64,000 nt of DNA from Dichetophora obliterata (lineage: Eukaryota > Arthropoda > Insecta > Diptera > Sciomyzidae), in NCBI GenBank assembly GCA_963920525.1, contig OY986439.1, positions 35,443,819 through 35,507,818 of the forward strand, in the 5' to 3' direction. The notes beneath the pieces are model-generated. The model was not told the origin of the DNA. It ran no database searches and was given only the letters and a program-made list of their open reading frames with translations. A program made the translations under genes and the position numbers. This document shows, piece after piece, positions 1-10,402 of the stretch; the first letter of the stretch is position 1; each line of letters opens with the position of its first letter.

Positions 1-79
1 CTTCCAATCAAATTTTGTTTTAGATAATGTTCCTATACATCAAGATCGATCGCTATATAATGGAGAGCAAATCACTGAT

Positions 80-1606
80 TTGGGCAGTTTAGTTCTTTCG
101 GTAGAAGATGTTTTTAACGAGTTGTTGTCACTCGATATTAATAAGGGTGCTGGCCCCGATAATATCCCACCAATCGTCCTTAAAAAATGTGCTGCTGCAC
201 TTGCTCAGCCTCTTTCACTAATTTTTAATTTGTCCCTTGAGAAAGGTATATTTTTGGATATTTGGAAGGTTTCAATTATAGTTCCTATTCATAAATCTGG
301 ATCAAGACAAGACATTGGAAACTATAGACCAATATCTAAGTTACCATCAATTCCCAAATTGTTTGAAGCCTTGGTGAAAAAGCAGATCCATCAAGGCATT
401 AAAAACTCGATATCTGAAAGCCAGCATGGTTTTGTCTCTGGAAAATCAACCTCTACAAACCTGGTTCTATTCACTCACTTAATAAAAAATGAATTGGAGA
501 ATGGTAAACAAATAGACGTTATTTTCACAGATTTCGCTAAAGCATTTGTTAGAGTTCAGCACTCTATTCTAATTAATAAGCTCAGTCTAATGGGTTTTCA
601 TTCTTCACTCTTGTCTTGGCTTAGTGAGTACCTTTTAGGTCGTAGCCAAAATGTATGCATCGCAAAGACGATCTCAAAAGCAATAATTAATCATTCAGGT
701 GTGCCACAGGGTAGCCACCTTGGGCCGTTGTTATTTATTCTTTTCATCAATGATCTTCCTAATTTTATACAGTACTCAGAATGCCTTATGTATGCTGATG
801 ATGTTAAGATTTTTAAATATGTAAGCTCTCTCAGTGATCAATGGAGTTTACAAAGTGATTTAAATAGTCTGCACTCATGGTGTATGCTAAATAAACTGAA
901 TTTAAATTTGTCAAAATGCAACATTATGTCATTTTATATGATAAGATCTCCAATGTTTTTTGATTACTCAATTTTATGCAACGCCCTGATTAGAGTTGAT
1001 TCTAAATCTGATCTAGGTGTACTCTGTGATAAAAAGATGTCATTTTCAGGTCATTATGACAACATTATCAGCAGGGCTAATGCTATGATGGGATTCGTTA
1101 GACGCAACACTAGAGAGTTTGCTGACCCGTATACCTTAAAGACTCTTTTCATTTCCATTATAAGATCAATACTTGAGTATGGGTGTGTAATATGGGACCC
1201 ATTTTATGAGTCGCATAGTACAAGATTGGAAAAAGTCCAAAAACGTTTTACTCGTTTTGTTGTGAAAAAACTAAATTGGAATTTTATGCTAGAGTATAGC
1301 TCCCGATGTGCACTTATTGGGCTTAAATCGTTGAGTTCTAGAAGAAAATATTTTTTTATAACTTTTGGTCGAGATCTTATAATGAATAATATTAACTGTG
1401 CGCCAATCCTCACCTGTCTAAATATTTATGCTCCGGAAAGACACTTTAGGCAAAGAGATTTTTTTTACATTCCGCACTATAGAACTAACTATGGCCGGAG
1501 TGATCCGATTTTTAACATGTGCACTGTCTATAACAGTGTAAGTGCTCGTATAGATTTCACTCAAAATAGAGAGGCATTTAAGCAAACTGTATTGAGTATT
1601 GTATAA
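80..1606 (+). pseudogene. Non-LTR retrotransposon reverse transcriptase, 5' part outside window
   Basis: This is the reverse transcriptase region of a LINE-type element. It copies element RNA at a nicked target site. The frame is open for about 508 codons and already begins inside the protein, so the endonuclease and any ORF1 would lie upstream of the window. Visible motifs in order are GPDNIP, NYRPIS, QHGFVSGKST, motif A (TDFAKAFV), motif B (GVPQGS), motif C (YADDVKIF) and the thumb region. The second conserved Asp of motif A (normally AFD) is Val, which is probably damaging, although the first Asp is kept. The clade is uncertain; the TAA-repeat tail recalls the I group. No start codon can be assigned because the first in-frame ATG is internal. 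Confidence 0.85.
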
Positions 1607-1742
1607 ATCCTTAATTTTATATTCTTATAATAATTCCATTATAATTATGGTTTTAGTGTAATTTAAGATCCAATAAATAGACTGTTAAACATTTTTGTCG
1701 ATAGTTTATAAATAAATAAATAATAATAATAATAATAATAAT
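1607..1742 (+). repeat. 3' UTR and (TAA)n tail of the non-LTR element
   Basis: A short AT-rich 3' UTR with an AATAAA-like hexamer near 1672 ends in about ten TAA/TAAA units between 1708 and 1742. Tails of this type mark the 3' end of I-type and related non-LTR elements. The tail directly abuts the interrupted reverse transcriptase of an opposite-strand element. Confidence 0.75.
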
Positions 1743-3895
1743 TATAAAAATAATAAAAAAAAAATCTTATGGTCAACTGTGTCAAAAGCTTTTGTGATAT
1801 CAACAAAAAGAGTCGCAGTTATCTTTTTGTCATTTAGTACAGAGTACACATTAGTGCAGAAATTCATAAGTGCATCTTCTGTAGATAGCCCAGACCTAAA
1901 TCCAAATTGAAATTTACTCAAAAATTTATTTTTTTCTAAAAAGTCTACGATTCGCATCTTCATTGCTTTTTCAAAAATCTTGGAAAACGATGGTAGCAGC
2001 GAGATTGGTTTGTAATTATTAATATTTGCGCGGTCACCTTTTTATACGAAGGAATTACCTCCGCTGTTTTCATATTTTCAGGAAATATACCAGTTGCTAC
2101 ACTTTTGTTAAATAAATGACTTAATACGTCACAAATGTTGAATGCTATTTTTTTCAAATAATTACTTGAACAACTATTTGATGTAGAAGAATTCGAGTTT
2201 TTTAATGACATTATAATTTTGTATAATTCAAAGGAAGAAATTGGTATATCAAAAAAGCTCTCAGATAGACCAGGTTCAAAAGATAAACAATTACACTGAT
2301 TAGAACACATTGCATTTTCAGCAACCACTTCTAATCCTATAGAAGTAAAGTATTTGTTAAATTGTTCCGCTAACATTTTAGGATTATTAGTAACCACATC
2401 ACCAGATTTTAGACACTGAATACGTTCATTTTTGTTGCTTTATTAAAAATATTATTTAGCATTTTCCATTCCTTTCTTATATCACCTTTTACCTTCTGAA
2501 ATTCGTTGCAGTAAAAATTGTTTTTGCATTGAAGGACCTCTTTAGAAATCTCTTTACAAAAGGATTTATAAGAATCACGAACTTGTACATCATTTGGGCA
2601 TCTGTTTTTTCTTTTAAAAAGATTATTTTTAGTTTTAATTTTTTTCAGCAGTTCATTTGAGATCCATGGCTTCAATCTTTTCATGCTATCACATTTTTTC
2701 TTTATGATTGTCGAACAACCATCAATATGTATAAGAAGTGTTTTGACAAACATATTGTAGGCATTAGAAGGATCACATTTATTATAAACATGATCCCAAT
2801 TTTCAAAACAGAGGGCATTATTTAACTTATTAAAATCAGTCTTTGAATGTTCGAGTTATGCAATCATTTTGAAGAAACACATTTCCAAAACTTAGACACG
2901 TCATACAATGGTCAGAAATCTCTAGGTCAATGACAAAACTTTGAAGAGACAAATTATTGCAATTTTGAAGACGCACAAAATATATGATCAATATGATCAA
3001 TACAAGTTTTGGATACAGGTGTTATACGCGTTGGCTCATTGATGCAGGATTCTAAACCATTAGAAGCAAGTAAGCAAAGATATCTGTCAACATACGAAGA
3101 GCTATCAAGAATGTTTAAGTTTATATCACCGACCAAAACTAAACTTGTATTTTTTTTATTATCAAGAAGGGTACTTAATTCATTGATAAATAAATCTCAT
3201 GAAATAGTGCTATCAATAAACCTGTAAATACACAGAAAAGACAATTTAAGATTGTTTATATCACAGCTAACCTTTAAAACATCACAACTTCTAACATTAA
3301 AGCAAGCATAATCAGATTTTATTGTGGATTGAATAAACACAGCCACTCCACCAGACGCATAATTATTATTGCAGTTGGCGAAAAATTTATAACCTGGTAT
3401 ATTAAATTGCAATTTTTCTTCATCATAAATCCAAATCTCAGACAGAAATATAAAAATAGGCTTGTTTGCGAAGGATTCCAAATGCAACAGTAAATTATCA
3501 AAATTTTTACGCAAACTTCTAATGTTTTGATGGATAACAAGTCAATTGGAAGAGTATATTTGGTTATAGCATAGGTCTTGAGAGTTTACATGGTTGTAAT
3601 TGGCAAAAGGGATGTTGAACAGATTTACATTATTAACACCTGTATTAGACATGAATAAAGACAAAAGTAATTAAGATCAGGTTATGGATTCCAGGTCCTC
3701 ATAGCTATTTATAATAATGTAATTGTCACCATCCCTTTTGCGCATAAAGATTTTACCATTTCTGACCCAAACATATTTAAAACCCTTATCTTTCTTGCAA
3801 ATCAGTGCCGCTTTAATCAAATGTCTCGTAGCACTATCCAAACTATCATTAATAAAAATTTTTAAGTTTTTCTGACAACCAAATATCTTAGTGTG
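1742..3895 (-). pseudogene. Degenerate CR1/jockey-type non-LTR retrotransposon (ORF1 end, endonuclease, start of RT)
   Basis: Read on the minus strand this is an ordered but broken LINE. The C-terminus of ORF1 (about 3880 to 3677) carries YVWVRNGKIFMRKRDGDNY, the hallmark of the FP-type C-terminal domain found in insect LINE ORF1 proteins. The endonuclease follows (3540 to about 2880) with FLSEIWI, GDINLNIL and ISDHC. A basic linker (2753-2409) leads to the reverse transcriptase N-terminus (2397-1742) with QFGFRSGLSTEDALMNF and FVDITKAFDTVDHK. At least three frameshifts or stops separate these blocks. The frame is cut straight after DTVDHK by the TAA tail of the plus-strand element, so the rest of RT probably lies beyond the left edge of the window. 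Confidence 0.85.
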
Positions 3896-5199
3896 CTATT
3901 TACTATACGAGTAGATGGAATTATTGAATGGCAATAACAAAAAAGTTTTTAAGTGAAACATATAAGGGCAATTAACAATTCACAATCTTGATTATTTAAG
4001 ATTGCAAAGTTGTGCAATTGTAAAAATTTCCTTTAAATTGCGAACGGTTTTTTCAGTTCACTTTGCAATACTTAACTAACGATACTACACTTCTTTTCAA
4101 AATTTTTTGTTTACTATCTGATTGAGTATTCATTAAAACGCAGGAATGTGCTCTTTGTTGTTGCCAAAATCCTATTGCTGGTGGCTTTGAAAGTAACGTC
4201 ACTCGAGCAAACTGGCCAAAACGCAAATTTAAAACGCAAAGCCAATTTCATACTTAGTATATGTTACCGTTCGTTACTGAGCTAGCTGTCTCTGTTTTTG
4301 TCTGATACTCTTCTTACATGGAACCAAAACAGCTGACTTTCGACTTTTAAACAAAGTGTTTGTCAAATACACCCACCGTTTGTTTTATATAAAGATGTTA
4401 TAAGTTTTTTGTAGTACTACATTAGACATGAACATTAGGAAATTCGCAAGGTTAGATTTTTGTGAGCACACCTTTAGTAATGTTAATGAATCAAGAAATT
4501 TCTTAACACAACAACCAGTAATCAAGCAACTATTGTCTGTTCTTTTAATAGTACACTAAATTTGACAGCTATTAAAAATTCTGCAAAACAAATGCAATAC
4601 CGATCGTTCTTATTCCACGTTTTATCAAATTCCTAAAGATTTCATGTTTCATGGCTTTTTTCGTTTATAACAATATCATGTTTCGTGATAACTAGTAGTT
4701 AATAAACTTTAGAGTATATCTTATTTTAAAGATATCTTTTTAGTCCAAACAGATTACCAAGAACAATTTGTGTGTCATTAGCTGGAGATTATGCATTTCT
4801 TGTACAACATTTTGTTTGGGTTACTCAATTAAATCTCTTTTGTAATACTTACTTTGAGTTGTCAAAAAAAAAAACTATAAAACTAATTCTCACTTGTTCG
4901 CAATTGTTTCCAGCAAGAGTTGCGCTGTCATTGCCACAAAAAGCTATGCCATTAGCACTTTATACATACCTATGTATGTCGTTGCCTGATTTGTCTGACT
5001 GTCTGCCTGTGTGTGTCCTTCATACTTTGTAAAATAATACGATTTTCTATACAAAGCAATGCATAGAATAAAATTTAGCAAGTAAAAAAAAATAAAAAAA
5101 ATAAAGCAGCTTTAGCTGCGCATTTCCGAAAATTAATTTCTTGCATTGTTTCTGGAAATGCTGGTTTTGCAGAATTTACTCCTATGATGCTTAAAGTAA
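3896..5199. other. No recognisable gene
   Basis: AT-rich sequence that may include the degraded 5' end of the minus-strand LINE. Short open frames (for example 4772-5032) have no recognisable motifs. A cluster of A-runs sits near 5085-5105. Confidence 0.5.
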
Positions 5200-5212
5200 C
5201 CCAGCAAACATT

Positions 5213-6480
5213 TTATGAGCCTTCTTAAAATATGACTCTAAAATGCGTCATTTATGTGAGTGTTCATAAAAATGAGTCATACAAGAATCCTTTTTATGCG
5301 TGTTTTGTGAGTGTTCATAAAATATACTCATAGTAGAATCCGGTTTATGCATGTTTAATGAGTGTTCCTATCAAGGAGTCATAAAACAATACTTTTTATG
5401 AATGTTTCATGCGTGCACATACAAAGGACTCATAAAAGAATCCTTTTATGCACGTTTTATGAGTGTTCATAAAATTGAGTCATAAACGAATACTTTTTAT
5501 GCATGTTGTATGAGTGTTCATGAAATGGAGTCATAAAAAATACTTCTTATGCATGTTTTATGAGTGTTTATAAAAAGGACTCATAAAATAATCCTTTTTT
5601 ATGCATGTTTTATGAGTGTTCATAAAAAGAACTCATAACAGAATCCTCTTAATGCATGTTTTATGAGTTTTTTTAAAAAAGAGTTATAAGTAATACTTTC
5701 CATGCGTATTTTATGAGTGCTCATAAAAAGGACTCATAAAAGAATCATTTTTATGCATGTTTTATGAGTGCTTATAAAAAGGACACATAACAGAATCCTT
5801 TTTATGCATGTTTTATGAGTGTTCATAAAAATGAGTCACAAACGAATACTTTTTATGCGTGTTGTATGAGGACTCATGAAATGGAGTCATAAAAGAATAC
5901 TTTTTATGCATGTTAATGAGTGCTTATGAAAAAGACTCATAAAAGAATTCTTTTTATGCATTTTTTGTGAGTGTTCATAAAAGGAACTCATAACAAAATC
6001 CTTTTTATGCATGTTTTATGAGTGTTCATAAAATTGAGTCATAAACGAATACTTTTTATGCGTGTTGTATGAGTGTTCATGAAATGGAGTCATAAAAGAA
6101 TACTTTTTATACATGTTTTATGAGTGCTTATAAAAATGCTTATTTTTATGCATAACAAAATCCTTTTTATGCATGTTTTATGAGTGTTTTTAAAAAAAGA
6201 GTCATAAATCAATACTTTTCATGCGTATTTTATGAGTGCTCATAAAAAGGACTCTTAAAAGAATCAGTTTTATGCATTTTTTGTTAGTGTTCAAAAAATG
6301 GAGTAAAAGAAAAATACTTTTATTTTCGTGTTTTATGAGTGTTTATGAAATGAAAAAGAATACTTTATATGCGTGTTTCATGAATTCTTATAAAAAGGAA
6401 TCATAAAAGAATACTTTTAATGCATGTTTTATGAGTGCTCATAAAAAGGACTCAGAAAAGATTAATTTTTTATGTATTCC
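5213..6480. repeat. Tandem array of about 25 units, period near 51 bp
   Basis: Successive TATGAGTG motifs are spaced 50-52 bp (for example 5461, 5512, 5562, 5614, 5665, 5715, 5766, 5817). The consensus contains TTTTATGCATGTTTTATGAGTG then TCATAAA and ACTCATAAAAGAAT. Each unit therefore carries ACTCATAAAA and its inverse TTTTATGAGT and could form a 10-bp stem. Units are diverged by small indels and substitutions. Confidence 0.9.
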
Positions 6481-6579
6481 TGTGATTCCTGTGAATGTAA
6501 TTCTTTTATGAAGAAGACGCTTGTTATGCTAGCGCCAAAGTTCGGGAATTCTAATCTTGTTGCGATCAGCTTACTACTT

Positions 6580-6875
6580 TTAGCAAGCAATATAAACAAA
6601 ATTTAAATATTCATTCTGAGTTAAAACGTCGGAGTATGAGAAAGTGATTTCAATTACAATTATTAAACATCTTAACATATAAAAGACAAGGACGCTGCTC
6701 CGTGTCCAATATCTCTCAAACTGTTCAGCCTGAAAGTATGCACATCTTAATACAAAAAAGGCAAGCATGCTGCTCCGCACACAGTATTTCTCAAAATGCA
6801 ATTATTTTTGGACAGTAAAGCAACTTAACAAGACACACTGTACCCAAAAATTTTCAGCCTGAAAGTATACGTAGA
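6580..6875. repeat. Imperfect direct duplication of about 100-150 bp
   Basis: Blocks containing GCTGCTCCG, a ctcaaa motif and ttCAGCCTGAAAGTAT occur twice (around 6664-6740 and 6740-6865). They lie in the centre of the foldback-like element. No coding signal is seen. Confidence 0.45.
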
Positions 6876-6897
6876 AAATATATTTGATACTTAAGCA

Positions 6898-7254
6898 TAG
6901 TACTCTGTTCAGTTTCATGTGAAATTCCACTCAAATCTCCATACAAAAAGTGACACCTGCGAAACAAGCGTGAAAATTTTCACAACATGTTCGTCAGAGC
7001 AGTACTCTGTTCCGCTGCGTGAAATTATCGCATCATGTTTCTGAGCAACATTTTTTCACGACAATTTAATTGTACTGCCTATTTATTTGGAAGTGAAAAG
7101 AGAGATATCATATAAAATCTCCCAACTTATTCTCTGAGCCTCTCTGAGAAACGTTGCCATAGGAATTCCTCGCAACAAACTTTAAGTCAGAAATTTCACG
7201 CAATAAATAAATAGATGTTGCCAGCGAAATTTCATGCAAACGAACAGTGTACTA
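6898..7254. mobile_element. 357-bp MITE, copy 1
   Basis: The ends TAGTACTCTGTTC and GAACAGTGTACTA are inverted, and the similarity continues inward for about 30 bp. A second copy in reverse orientation and of the same length lies at 49593-49949. Both copies share the extra outside bases CTTAAGCA at the same end, so the true element may extend about 8 bp further. It is non-coding and non-autonomous. Superfamily is unknown. Confidence 0.75.
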
Positions 7255-7959
7255 GGTTTTATCAGTGTCAATATTGGATTTTTGCAATAGTACGTTTTTG
7301 ATCTAACTACCACTTTTTTCATCCTTTTGTAAATAAGTTACGACGAATTTAATGAAATTCTTTTGAGTCGATTTGAGTCGATTGTACCAAAAAATCAACC
7401 GAAAAGTATCAGCCGCGAAACGACAAATGAGTTGCTACGTATATGAAGGTTGAAAGGAAAGTTTGTAAAGTTGTGTATGAATATGATTGTAACCAAACTT
7501 GACTTTTTGCACCTTTACACTTGAACTAATTTTTCAACACTGCTTCTGTAAAGTGTTATTTAAAGTGGTACATTTGTATTTTGCAAAAATCAAGTGCATA
7601 AACAAATCAAGATTTAAAAAGAGAAAAAAGTATCTTTGGTATCTTTGTGTTTTCGGCAAAAAGCTCCAAAGAGGAAGTGAGCGGAGGACCTGTCGTAGGA
7701 CAGGCTTTTATACTAGTATTGAATATAAAAAATAATCAAGTAAGTTTCTATAAATTTTTCACGAGTTGTCAAGAATAATAATGCCAAGAAAACCATGCAA
7801 GAAAGAGGCTTCGGAAATAATAAACTTTTTAAAAAATAAAAATTAGTTTAGAGGTGGATATGGGTTAAAGATATAAATGGGTTAAAAATAAAAATAATGA
7901 TGAATATGAGCGAATGAAGAGGTTTCCAACTATCGAACTCCTGGTAATTATTAAAAAGG

Positions 7960-8105
7960 ATCATAAAATAGTCTTTGTTATGAGTCTTAAAATTGTCTTT
8001 AATATGAGTCTTAGAAGAGTCTTTTATATGAGTCTTAAAAGAGCCTATGATATGAATCCTAAAAGAGTCATTTCTGTGAGTCATAAAAGTATATTTAATG
8101 TTAGG
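7960..8105 (+). repeat. 24-bp tandem repeat, about 5-6 units
   Basis: Units of the form ATGAGTCTTAAAA(N)8TTAAT repeat every 24 bases between 7979 and about 8100, with more decayed units up to 8310. Because 24 is a multiple of three they create an apparent 8-residue protein repeat (MSLKRVFY-like), which I regard as a by-product of the DNA repeat. Confidence 0.75.
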
Positions 8106-8848
8106 GTTTAGTGAGGGTTTTTAAGGGTCATAAAACAGTCTTTAATGTGAGTCTTAAAAAAGTATTTTATTAGTCATAAAATTATCTGTTTTTGTGTGTC
8201 ATTGTGTGTCACGGGGTGCCCTCAGTCTAGGAAAAAAATAATAAAAAAGTCTTTTTTGAGCTCATAATGATGATAAAGCCTCATGAATAAGAGTCGTAAA
8301 GGAGTCTTAAGAGAGTCTTAATGTTTGCTGGGATTGGTTTGAGTGTAATTGTATGAGTGTTACCTCAGGGAACTGTGGTTTTGTTATGCAATATAAAAAA
8401 GTAAGATCTATTTTGTATATTTGAATAAATGCGACACGGGATACAAAGGAAAGGTTATCCCAGAGTTTCTTGCACAGGTATCTTTGTTAAAATTTAAAGC
8501 GTAAACAAAAAGACGAAGCTAACGCCTACCACTCTGCTAGCAAAGTTAGTGTAAGCTAAGAACTCCAAGGAAAAATAGTGAAGTAAGCAAAGAGATATTA
8601 AAAAGGGCACTGAAAAAGAAATCGCAAAAGTAGTTGAAATAAAAAAATTAAAAGAAAAAAAATGCGATAAAACAAACGGAATAGGATACCCGCTCGCATA
8701 TCACTTTGGCAGGAGGCGTTAATGTTTACTGCATATACATATATCTTAATGGACGAATGTGGGTTCTTGCAACAAACAAAAGGACTGCCAACTCAGTGTG
8801 ATATTTATAACACATGCACTTTGCTGCCAATGGCTCTGCCTATACGAC

Positions 8849-8850
8849 AG

Positions 8851-8893
<43 letters not shown>

Positions 8894-8906
8894 AGCTGCC
8901 TGCCTG
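8849..8906. repeat. (CCTG)n microsatellite
   Basis: About 13 CCTG/TGCC units, with one interruption (CCTAGC) near the right end. Confidence 0.95.
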
Positions 8907-9166
8907 GACACGGAGTGTACTAGAGTAGAAGCATAAAAGTAGCGGTTCCGGCAGCCAGAAGCGTAGAAGTTGGTGGCATGTTAGTGTTTGGTAGCAACAG
9001 GAAACCGGAACTGAACATCCACACACCTCAAATTCACAGGCACACACACAGCTTAGTAGCTGCTCTCATTCTTCTACGTTATCAGTTCTGTGGCATATCC
9101 TTGTGTGCATATGTAAGCCAAGTTAAATACAGGATTTGCGTTTCATCGCTCATCACTATGATTATC

Positions 9167-9185
9167 TGTGTGTGTGTGTGTGTGT
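9167..9185. repeat. (TG)n microsatellite
   Basis: Uninterrupted TG dinucleotide run. Confidence 0.95.
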
Positions 9186-10402
9186 ATTTGAACGCGTAGT
9201 GCAGCATCTCGCTGTTGCTACTCCGGTTGGCAGCATTGTTTGCACAATATATACACTCGGACGCATCCTTTTAATCCGTTTCAAAATACAAAGAACAGCA
9301 AAGCAAAATAAAAACGAAGAGCAGATGAAATAGAGCACAAGAATTACAATTGGGAGGACTTCCTTCATATTCTGCAGCAGTTTAACATCATTTTAGTGTT
9401 TTTTTTTTCTAAGTTTTTCTCCCTTTTTATCAGCTCTTCTTTTGTGCTCTGTAAGTATTTTTCTTTTTTTCTTTCGTTTGGTTTTAGTCTAGTTGTCCAT
9501 TTTTGTTAAAAACAAAGCTCTTCTTTCCTCTTCGCTGAGTATGACAGCGATGTGCAGCGAATCGAAAAATTTGTTGGCAAGGACACACAATGCAGGTGAA
9601 GGACCTGCTTTAACTTTTGCACAATTTTATAAAATCATAAAAACTGGTTTGTCAATTTTTAAATTTCTGCAGGGAACTGTGGAGAAGTCATAGATTCTAT
9701 GGATTTTCTTTTTCCAGTTGCATGCCTTAACCTCTTTTTGGCGGCTCCCAGATCCAGTTCAGAAACTAGAAAATTTATATGAAATTTCGCATATTAATGA
9801 GATAATAAGAGCTTTTTCAAAATAAAATATTTGGAAAAGATTCTACTTTTTACCAAAATTAAGTAATTACCAAAACAATTAACTCTTAAACTTTCTCTTA
9901 ACCCAAACCTGCCCAGGTCTTGATGTATCTAACACTAACTTTTTGAGCTAAAATTGACCAAGTTAAAACTAATATCAATAAAAAATAAACAGCATTTATG
10001 AGGTAGTTTTTATATCTTTTTGTGAATTGTGAATTAAAAATTTTGGTTGTAAAGCAACATCATTTCTGAAACTTTTTTTGGTCTTGAACTATGGATTCCC
10101 TTACTTTGAGACTCGCTCGAAACGTATTTTGAGGCTTCTGTCACTGTTTTTATGAAACTTTATATGGCGTGCGAAAGACATTTACTAGAACTAAATGAAT
10201 CGATCTAAAAAGATCGTGTTGAGAAAAAAGTTTTGAGAAATTTTTATTGTTTTGACCCTCATATGATCATCGAACACGGTTCTCTCTACAGTAACTATAA
10301 TTACAGTTGTTACAACTTCACTACAGTCATGAGAACCTCATAAAAGCTATTGCAATTTCAATATTACTGATAAATGTACCTTAAGTATACTTACATACCA
10401 GA

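Larger units (their letters stand above)
5200..8332. mobile_element. Foldback-like element with 13-bp TIRs and internal tandem arrays
   Basis: The sequence CCCAGCAAACATT at 5200-5212 is exactly inverted as AATGTTTGCTGGG at 8320-8332. Between them the left arm is a long array of 51-bp repeats (to about 6480) and the right arm (about 7910-8320) is made of related, shorter GAGTC-containing repeats in inverted sense (tgagtcttaaaa against ggactcataaaa). This is the plan of foldback-type elements, whose long ends are built from tandem units. No transposase is visible, and I could not find a clear target-site duplication. The centre (6480-7860) is unassigned apart from the 357-bp MITE. The alternative is a satellite patch whose ends match by chance, which is unlikely for 13 exact bases. 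Confidence 0.6.
8333..10402. other. No gene recognised; simple repeats
   Basis: The stretch holds a (CCTG)n microsatellite at 8849-8906 and a (TG)n run at 9167-9185. The rest is mixed AT-rich sequence with only short open frames that show no domain. Confidence 0.5.

Noticed and set aside
5213..6480. CRISPR-like regular repeats
   Set aside because: Units are contiguous, with no unique spacers, in a eukaryotic context; it is a satellite-type tandem array.
7914..8111. Small protein with octapeptide repeats
   Set aside because: The peptide repeat is the direct result of a 24-bp DNA repeat inside the foldback-like element.
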